Part shown: positions 57,833 through 64,000 of the stretch, in pieces | Numbering within the stretch: position 1 is the first letter of the stretch | Layout of the letters: each line of letters starts with the position of its first letter | Position numbers and translations under genes: made by a program | The notes under the pieces: generated by a model | The model's database searches: none | What the model was told of the DNA's origin: nothing | Seen by the model: only the letters and a program-made list of their open reading frames with translations | Assembly: GCF_020520425.1 (NCBI RefSeq) | Contig: NC_079490.1 | Span: forward strand, 6,014,001 to 6,078,000 | Direction of reading: 5' to 3' | Length of the DNA: 64,000 nucleotides | DNA from: Spinacia oleracea | Lineage: Eukaryota; Streptophyta; Magnoliopsida; Caryophyllales; Amaranthaceae

Positions 57833-58974
57833 TTGAAAACCTTGCTTCTAATTAGGCGCCGAATTTCCTTGCCTATTTTTGTTTTTTCCTTCCCCTTTTC
57901 TGAACTTTTTGTTGTACTCTTACTTTTGCTTGTACTTTTCCTGTAGCTTGTCTTTTTGTTGGAGACATTGATCCATGGGTTAGGATTAATCTCCCCTTCT
58001 TCCATCAACGGTTGTTGATCCCTTTGGTTGTTGTCGCTGATTAGGGTTTCCTCGTGGTTCTCCTTTGCGTCGTCCTGATGTTCTTTCCTCAGTTCTGTCT
58101 CTAATGGACATCTGCCCACTCCATGGCCAATGGATTGACATAGAGCACAAAATAACGGGGTTTCATCGTAGATGATCATTTTTTTGAATGCCCCCAACCA
58201 TACTGCTTCCTTCCTTGGCGACGCCAAATCTAATAGTACTTGGATTCTTGCAAAACGCACTCTGTTTTGCTCAATGGCTCTGTTATCAGTTTTTATGAAG
58301 GTACCAATTTGATTTTTAACACTGATACAGAATGGAACTCAATGGGCAACTCCGGGAGGGTAATCCATACCGGAATCTTAGTGATTGTAGCTTGCGATGG
58401 CTTGAAGCCCGGTGTCCATGGTTGCACTAATACCATGAAGTTATTGATGAACCAGGGTCCATTCGATAATACATTCTCCCTATCTTCCTCTGATGGCAAG
58501 GAGACATTGTAGAACCCCTTCCCCAGGGCAATTAGTTGCACTGGCGACTTGATTTTCCATATTCTTTGTAGAGAGCTTTTGAGAAACTCCACCGAGAACG
58601 ACTTTCCCACCACTTTGATAATTAAAGAGTTAATCCATCTTACGGAGATTGATTCAGCTTCTGCATAATCAAGGCTAATGAAAGCATCAACAGAGGGGTC
58701 GAAGTTGGGGGGTGGCTTGGCGGCTACAATTGGAAGTAGGGAGGCATGGGAGAACGAAATTGCGAAGGGCTCAGGTTGGTTGTTTAGGGTGGCTGCATAC
58801 GACATTTTTGGTTTGGGTGAAAGGTTGGAGGGGGGTGGTTGTTGGAGGGGTGGTTGGGGTTGAGTAACCGAAGTCGAGAACCGCTGTGGGCGAACCGTAG
58901 AGCTGCCTGGTGGATCTGGCGGTTGCGGAGGGGGGGGGGGCTCTCTCTCACTTTCTCTCTCTAGCTTTCTCATT
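57829..58974 (-). pseudogene. LINE ORF1 (DUF4283 and zinc knuckle), one frameshift
   Basis: Begins with an ATG near 58972 (MRKLERESE), then a Pro-rich part. A DUF4283-type domain follows (RWINSLIIKVVGKSFSVEFL, GFYNVSLPSEEDRENVLSNG, VWITLPELPIEFH). A frameshift near 58310 precedes the zinc knuckle LFCALCQSIGHGVGRCP (C-x2-C-x4-H-x4-C) and a Lys/Ser-rich tail. The 5' end is fused in frame to the host exonuclease-like start (58975-59138), so the open frame appears longer than the LINE ORF itself. Confidence 0.88.
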
Positions 58975-58979
58975 TTTGC

Positions 58980-59138
58980 GTTCCAGACCCAGTTGGTGAT
59001 ATGTGTTTTGGTAACAGTTGCTGAATTACTGGAATCCCGCGTATCGACAACCACACTCATATTAGCACCGTGAATCTTGATGTTACCATAAGTTGCCATC
59101 TTTGTAAGGAAACTAACTGGTATACCGTCCATTACCAC
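58980..59138 (-). pseudogene. Werner-exonuclease-like pseudogene, copy 4, 5' part
   Basis: The ATG at 59138 starts MVMDGIPVSFLTKMATYGNI, then KIHGANMSVVVDTRDS, matching the start of copy 2, and runs through the LINE target duplication (58980-58994). The upstream region (59139-59350) keeps the family promoter, including CTATAAATATT near 59192-59202 on the minus strand. Confidence 0.82.
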
Positions 59139-59191
59139 TCATACTGGATAGTTGGGTGATATGATATGATGTTGCATCTGAGCTAGCAATA

Positions 59192-59202
59192 ATATTTATA
59201 GA
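59192..59202 (-). promoter_or_regulatory. TATA box of exonuclease-like copy 4
   Basis: The gene strand reads TCTATAAATATTATT about 55-65 bases upstream of the ATG, at the same place as in copy 3 (near 35735-35745) and aligned with the altered TACAAATA of copy 2. Confidence 0.5.
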
Positions 59203-59814
59203 AATTGAATTGGGATCGTTTCAACTTCCAAATGTGTGTGAATCGCCTTAATATTAATCAAAGTTCAATTCATCTATCAATTGGTAATTTGGAAAGTTAA
59301 TTGTTAAACCTTTGGAAAGTGCTAATGTAATCAAGGTTGATTGGCCTATGTAAAAGTGTTCGTATCCGGTTGCCACCTCTCCACGAAAGCTGAAATCAAA
59401 GGAGCGTCAAGGTGGGATGCCATCATAAATGGCAAATGACTCAAAGAACTTTCACCTAGCTTATCTCGCAGATCTTCTTTCATTCCACGATACCACTTCA
59501 TTAGCCGCTTACATACACTACTCTACTCTGGCAATGCAATTTACCTCGATCGGACGTGCCTTCCCATAAGGACCTCACAACGTGAGCCGGGTAGCTAGGA
59601 ATAACGCTACCGTCTGAAGGACCTCCGCCCATCGGGCCAGTAACTAACTATGTGCCTCTAGTCCCCTTATCTCTACGACAACGTCCGGTGGTACTCATAC
59701 TCCCCTCAGGTTTACGAATAAACTTCCCTTTGTGTCGATGAATAGTAATAGGAGCATTAGAGGCGCGCACCACGACGCGGGGTGGAATGACTGGCTCCTC
59801 ATCACCCTTAGAAC

Positions 59815-59940
59815 CCTCATCCTCACTGCCCTCAGAACCCTCATCCTCATTGCCCTCAGAACCCTCATCCTCATTGCCCTCATAACCCTCATCGTCATCG
59901 CCCTCAGAATCCACATCCTCATCGCCCTCAGAATCCACGT
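59815..59940. repeat. 24-bp tandem repeat coding for acidic residues
   Basis: About five units of CCCTCAGAACCCTCATCCTCA with small changes. On the minus strand it codes for Asp/Glu/Gly-rich repeats of the PMD pseudogene. Confidence 0.8.
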
Positions 59941-59947
59941 CACAGTC

Positions 59948-60039
59948 ATGGCAAACCTTCGACCCATGAGAAGACTGAGGTGGCGAGCTATTCATGGCAA
60001 ACCTTCGACCCATGAGAAGACTGAGGTGGCGAGCTATTC
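59948..60039. repeat. 46-bp direct duplication
   Basis: Two adjacent copies of the 46-base unit beginning ATGGCAAACCTTCGACCC (59948-59993 and 59994-60039). It duplicates the start of the acidic frame, including an ATG on the plus strand and MGRRFAMNSS on the minus strand. Confidence 0.85.
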
Positions 60040-60987
60040 AACTGCACCTGGGGTGAGGTTAATTGCAAGGCGTTATCCAAAGCAGTTGTGAAGTCCTCCA
60101 AGTCCTCCTCAATATACTCCTCACCCAATGGTAAACCATCTCTCTCTCTCTCCTAACCGAAGCATTTACACACCGACTTCTCGTATGCCTCACTCCAGAA
60201 CCAACAATGACATCATTCACATCATCCACATTATCCTCATCAAATTCGACGTTGGCCTTCGTAAGTCGCTATTATTCATCAAACGTGACATATATTAGGT
60301 TGATTTTCATTAAAATTAATTCCTCCATTAATTTGATTTGTATATTCAATTATATTTTCAAATCGATTCAAAATTACGTTACTCATTTATAAAGTGCTAA
60401 ATATTGCTAATAAAATATTCAAAATTACGTTACTCATTTCTAATGTTGCTAAATATTCTAACATGACATATGCTTGTTACCAACTATTCTTAATACCAAC
60501 GTGACCTGGATTACATTTTTAAATTTTTATTAGCGTGACACATACTTGTTACCAAACTATCATTTATATATCGTTTAAACGCTAATAATTTTATAATACA
60601 TTTTGATATTATAAACTATATTTTTATTTATATAAACTATGATGTATATAATAATTTAATAATATTTACTAACATTTATCAATTAATTATATTCCCTAAC
60701 ATTAATAATTAATTCCGTTAACATAATAAATTTTAATCAACTAAAATATTATATTGAATAATCTAAATTAAAACAGATAATTAAATAATTAAAAAAAAAT
60801 CGAAAATTATAAAAATTAAATTAAAATTCAGTAATCTCAAAATCTCCAAGAATAAATTTATACAACAATAATCAACAAGAATTGTGAGGTGAGATTTTGA
60901 GACTAACAGATATTGTTTTTATTTAGTACAACAATAATAAATAAAATAAAATAAATTCAAATTTCAAAATCACAGCTTCCCCGCCCA
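60040..60987. other. AT-rich spacer
   Basis: Strongly AT-rich from about 60290. Only short, uninformative frames. Nothing recognised. Confidence 0.4.
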
Positions 60988-61138
60988 CGCACACCATTTG
61001 CATCGCCAACCATATCAGCCGCGCACAGCCTGTGCGCCGGTGACATGGGGATGGTGCACCAGATCTGCACGAACCCCATGTCACCGGCGCACAGGCTGTG
61101 TGCGGCTGACACTGTTGGCCACGCAAATGGTGTGCGCA
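60988..61138. repeat. GC-rich fold-back (about 75-bp arms)
   Basis: A large imperfect inverted repeat: CGCACACCATTTGC at 60988 pairs with GCAAATGGTGTGCG near 61124-61137, and GCACAGCCTGTGCGCCGGTGA (61015-61035) pairs with TCACCGGCGCACAGGCTGTG (61081-61100). The loop is small and centred near 61060. Isolated GC-rich block in AT-rich DNA. It could be a fold-back MITE or a MIRNA-like hairpin; there is no obvious target duplication. Confidence 0.75.
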
Positions 61139-61149
61139 ACCCAACTCCA

Positions 61150-61720
61150 TGAAATTAAAAAAAAATTATTCAATTACCTTTAACGCCGACGGTTGTGGAG
61201 GAGACAAAAAGGCGTTGATGTGGGTCTCCTCTTTGAAGCCATTGACGTTGACAATCTCACCGGCGACAACCCGATCTTGCTCCGTTGAAACAGGGTCTTC
61301 AACGCGGCCGTCGAAACTGGGTCTTCAACGCCGCCGCCGCGAAACACTATGACCTTGTTCCGTTGGATTATCGCCGAAAATAGGATTTCAACGCCGCCGC
61401 GAAACAAGACTCTCCGGCGGCGGCGAAATGGGCTTGCGAGCTATTTGGGGGTTCCGCGAAACAGGACGTTGGTGGAGGGGTGTTGATGGAGGGGTGTCAG
61501 AGGCGGAGGCGATGGTTGGCTTTAATTTGTGGCGGCGGAGATGGCCTGAGATGGCTGAGGCGTTGATGGAGGGTGCCGGCAAGAGGAAGGGAGGGAGGGA
61601 GGGAAAGAGCAGAGAAGGGGAAGGGGTGATGAGGAAGGGGGGTGAATTTGATTTTAAAGGGCATAATGTACTTTCACGTAATAAATTAGGGCGTTATTAA
61701 CGGAATAGGGCGTCGAATAA
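61150..61720. other. GC-rich block with repeated TCAACGCCG words
   Basis: GC-rich with several TTCAACGCCGCCG or TCAACGCGG words (61296-61400) and a purine-rich tail (61575-61645). Open frames exist on both strands (for example 61428-61700 plus, 61388-61582 minus) but none shows a domain. It may be the 5' part of an unannotated gene or part of a transposon. Confidence 0.3.
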
Positions 61721-61867
61721 AAATCCCCTTCTTTTATGGGATGTTATGCAATGTACTTTTCTCTTACTTATAAAAATATGTAAATAAATTAACACTAAGT
61801 CAACATTTGGTTTTGCGGAAATGTTTTATGTGAAAAATAGTTTTTATAGAAACATTTTTTTATAGCA

Positions 61868-62165
61868 GTACCTCCGTTTATGAAGTGTTAAGTCCGTTTC
61901 TGAAAGTTCTTTACACTTATGATTTTTTGGAATACAATGTTACCCTCTTTTCTGATTATTTTTATTCATCCACTTTCCACATTTATTGGCCCACTTGCAT
62001 AATTATACTCATATTCTGATTTTTTTTATTCATTTATTTTCACACTTAAACAATATGTCACTTTTACCCACTTGCAAATAACTACTCCAGTTGCTCACCC
62101 TCTCCTTTACCTTAATTCGCGTAAAAATAGTAACCGTAAAGAACATATAGGAACATAGGTAGTAG
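61868..62165. mobile_element. degenerate Stowaway-like MITE
   Basis: The left end TACCTCCGTTTATGAAGTG with TCTTTACACTTATG further in, and the right end, reverse-complemented TACTACCTATGTTCC with GTTCTTTACGGTTAC, form a loose inverted repeat flanked by TA. AT-rich, non-coding. Confidence 0.5.
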
Positions 62166-62587
62166 TAGTAGTTATTATTGATTATCATTAATTATACAAG
62201 CTAAAATATACATATAAAATACATGTGATATGGATTGAATTGGTTTTTATACGGTAAGATATTGAAGTTTTAAACCTTGAACTCCTTTAATTTTTAGAAC
62301 CCTAATAATCATAGAATTGAACTAATCAATGCTCCTGATAATGTAGGTTGTAAATTTCCCTATATTAATTGTTTTCATATTATGGCGGATATCATTAATA
62401 AAATTGGATAGTACAACAATTTAATATCTCCAGGACAAGCTAAAGATCGACTTGGCATTGACATAGGCAATTAGGGTTGTAAACTTATCTAGACTTAACT
62501 GAACTTTACTTATCTAAACTTATTTTGTATGAAATAAATCAACACAAGACGAAAAGAAAATTTCAAAATTTAAGAATCTAATATATA

Positions 62588-63054
62588 TCTATTACTTCTA
62601 TTACTATATATTAAAAGAGACACCAGGAATGACACGTGTCGATTCCTGGTGAAAAATTTTCCCGCCTAAAAATGTTTTCCTAAAATATATGTTTTATTTT
62701 ATTTTATTTTATTTTATTCTCTACACTTTTATAAACTATCTATGTATGGAAAAAAAAATATTAGATTATAATTTATGGCAATAATAGATACCACGTAATA
62801 ATAATTTTGCTAAATACTTTTTTTTTTATAACATTTTAGTCAAATCGGTACATTAATAATGGAACTATATTCACTCGATATATGTTGGTCAAAGTAGCAT
62901 ATTACACATATATAATATGCTTATTAGATAATATAAATATAAATGAGTATGTTTAATTATTATTTTTATAATTATGCAGTAGTTTGGCTATATTTAGTTA
63001 AATATTTTGTAAAAAAAATTATCATAATCCGTGCGTGCACGGGATCTAATCTAG
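62588..63054 (+). mobile_element. Helitron (467 bp), non-autonomous
   Basis: Starts A|TCTATTACTTCTATTACTAT at 62588 and ends CTAG|T at 63054. The hairpin CCGTGCGTGCACGG is at about 63029-63042, ten bases before the end. It contains a (TTTTA)n run (about 62690-62718). No coding sequence. Confidence 0.8.
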
Positions 63055-63321
63055 TTATACATAAAGTAGTCATACTTGCTGAAATATTACAGCGCCATAT
63101 AAGAAATCTAATGGTTTCGGCCAATGAAAAAAAGAATTTTCATTTATTTTTGAATTAAAACAATCAAGTGTCACGTAAATAATTAATTAGATGCCAAATA
63201 CTAATATGTACAACTCATCCAAAAGAAAACACTATAATAATTAATAAATAAATCAATTAAATTACTTTTTTCTTGTTTCTATTGAAGTCGGTGATCCCAA
63301 ATCCGTGGACTATGTACCGTG

Positions 63322-63560
63322 GTGCACATAGAGCATGGTGCACCAAATGAACATATGTGCGTAAGCAAAAGAACATGACACTATGGAAAAAGAACATGCG
63401 ATATAATATTTCACTTTTTTGTTAGAAGAATAATATATTATTTTACTATTTATAAAAACCTAAATAAAAAAATACTCATGTTCTTTTCTCGTTCCCAGAT
63501 GTTCTTTCAATTATATACTAGTGTTCTTAAGGTGCACCATTCTCTATGTGCACCATGATC
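63322..63560. mobile_element. MITE-like inverted repeat
   Basis: GTGGTGCACATAGAGCATGG (from 63329) and, reverse-complemented from the right side, ATGGTGCACATAGAGAATGG (about 63540-63560), with AAAGAACAT further in on both arms. AT-rich middle. Target duplication not identified. Confidence 0.6.
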
Positions 63561-63837
63561 CATCTTCTAAATTGCGGGTGATCCCTAATCATTTAATTTT
63601 TTTGTCACCCCTATCATAGGATAGATTTATGATAATAAATAAATATAACACGGGCAACATAATAATTGTTTTACCCATTTTTTAATTTCTCCTAAAATTA
63701 TTGGCCCAACATACCCAACTGTATTATTGGCTTGGATCTAAATAAAGACGGTGGAAGTACATGATTTAGGAGTGAGGTTGCATAAATCCTTACGCGAGTT
63801 GAATTGTGCAATTTAAAATTAAAAGGTCTTGCGCGCA

Positions 63838-64000
63838 CAAGGTGTATAATAAATTTATTGTACACCAAGATAACTTTTACTCATATTTTGTAATTTTAAC
63901 CTAATTTTTGATTAACTTTTATATTAGTAAGAAAAATTTGATAGATAAATATTTTAAAGGGTTAAATGATTAATTTTATACATTATTAGTGATTTTGAAG
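63838..64000. other. short inverted repeat and window-edge sequence
   Basis: AGGTGTATAATAAATTTATTGTACACC at about 63839-63865 resembles the palindrome at 37232-37256, and both are followed by similar words (AAGATAACTTTTAC and AAAATAAAAGTTAAC), as if both were ends of one repeat family. The element, if any, runs out of the window. Confidence 0.35.

Larger units (their letters stand above)
37678..58979 (-). mobile_element. L1-type LINE, about 6.7 kb, split by a Sirevirus-type element
   Basis: Exact 15-bp target duplication GTTCCAGACCCAGTT at 37663-37677 and 58980-58994. The poly(A) tail appears as the T run after 37678. Without the inserted element (43108-57730) and its duplication the LINE is about 6.67 kb, with ORF1 (DUF4283, zinc knuckle) and ORF2 (endonuclease, RT, zinc region, RNase H). 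The frames contain several shifts and stops, so it is dead and older than the element inside it. The 5' end is only seven bases before the ORF1 ATG, so a short 5' truncation is possible. Confidence 0.95.
59352..60039 (-). pseudogene. plant mobile domain (MAIN-like/PMD-C) pseudogene with acidic repeats
   Basis: On the minus strand an acidic N-terminal part (60013-59648) repeats DEGSEGNE-type units (24-base repeats, 59815-59940). After a stop, frames continue GGPSDGSVIPSYPAHVVRSL (about 59590), two stops, then KEDLRDKLGESSLSHLPFMM and DAPLISAFVERWQPDTNTF (about 59500-59355). The last two match the conserved start of plant mobile domain proteins (GGPxDxSxIPSY..H....W.G, and A.VERW.PxTxTF). These occur in MULE- and Ty3-associated transposon genes and in MAIN-type host proteins. 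The piece ends abruptly at about 59352, where exonuclease-family sequence begins. Broken and truncated. Confidence 0.68.

Noticed and set aside
59732..60091. 119-residue plus-strand frame rich in Leu/Ile/Thr
   Set aside because: It is the antisense reading of the acidic tandem repeat of the PMD pseudogene.
1..64000. CRISPR arrays, bacterial operons, riboswitches or viral genomes
   Set aside because: No regular short repeats with unique spacers and no prokaryotic gene organisation; everything recognised is plant nuclear DNA.

Overview
This is nuclear DNA of a flowering plant. It has spliced genes with GT-AG introns, AT-rich intergenic DNA, and nested plant-type LTR retrotransposons, L1-type LINEs, CACTA, MULE, Stowaway, hAT-like and Helitron elements. 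A eudicot is likely; I cannot name the species from the sequence. Host genes are few: a small cysteine-rich secreted peptide gene of the EMBRYO SURROUNDING FACTOR 1 type (11704-13091, two exons), and a dispersed family of intronless Werner-exonuclease-like genes on the minus strand. One member of that family is intact (31383-32093) and three are broken (1-205, 34563-35551, and 37541-37677 plus 58980-59138).

Layout. 1-6.5 kb: an exonuclease-like relic, two same-orientation CACTA left ends (the first carries captured exons of a DEG serine protease), and a 1.1 kb MULE with a 9-bp target duplication. 6.8-10.5 kb: a 5'-truncated LINE split by a 2.9 kb CACTA that holds a tRNA-Ile-like relic. 10.5-13.4 kb: the peptide gene, with a CACTA-derived MITE in its intron and a mini-Helitron downstream. 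13.6-18.2 kb: a Tnt1-like Ty1/copia element (TSD AAACT). 19.0-28.9 kb: a young Ty3/gypsy element of the Tat lineage (TSD TGTAC). Its gag-pro and pol are one frame broken only by TAG-CAA-TTA, the tobamovirus-type readthrough context. It also carries a four-exon gene on the opposite strand between pol and the 3' LTR. 30-37.5 kb: MITEs, a Helitron, a solo copia LTR and the exonuclease-like genes.

37.5-59.1 kb is a four-level nest with every boundary visible. An already deleted exonuclease-like gene is split by a 6.7 kb LINE (15-bp TSD). The LINE is split by a 14.6 kb Sirevirus-type copia element (1.3 kb LTRs, TSD GGCCC). The Sirevirus gag is split by a 4.3 kb non-autonomous CACTA (TSD CCA), which carries five exons and the introns of a captured Nudix hydrolase gene.

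59.3-64 kb: a plant-mobile-domain (MAIN-like) pseudogene with acidic tandem repeats, AT-rich DNA, a GC-rich fold-back, a GC-rich block, a Stowaway-like element, a Helitron and MITE-like inverted repeats. The strongest candidates for something new are the readthrough-type gag/pol junction combined with the spliced antisense gene in the Tat element, and the gene-capturing CACTA elements. Boundaries and splice sites were read by eye; no alignment or database search was run.
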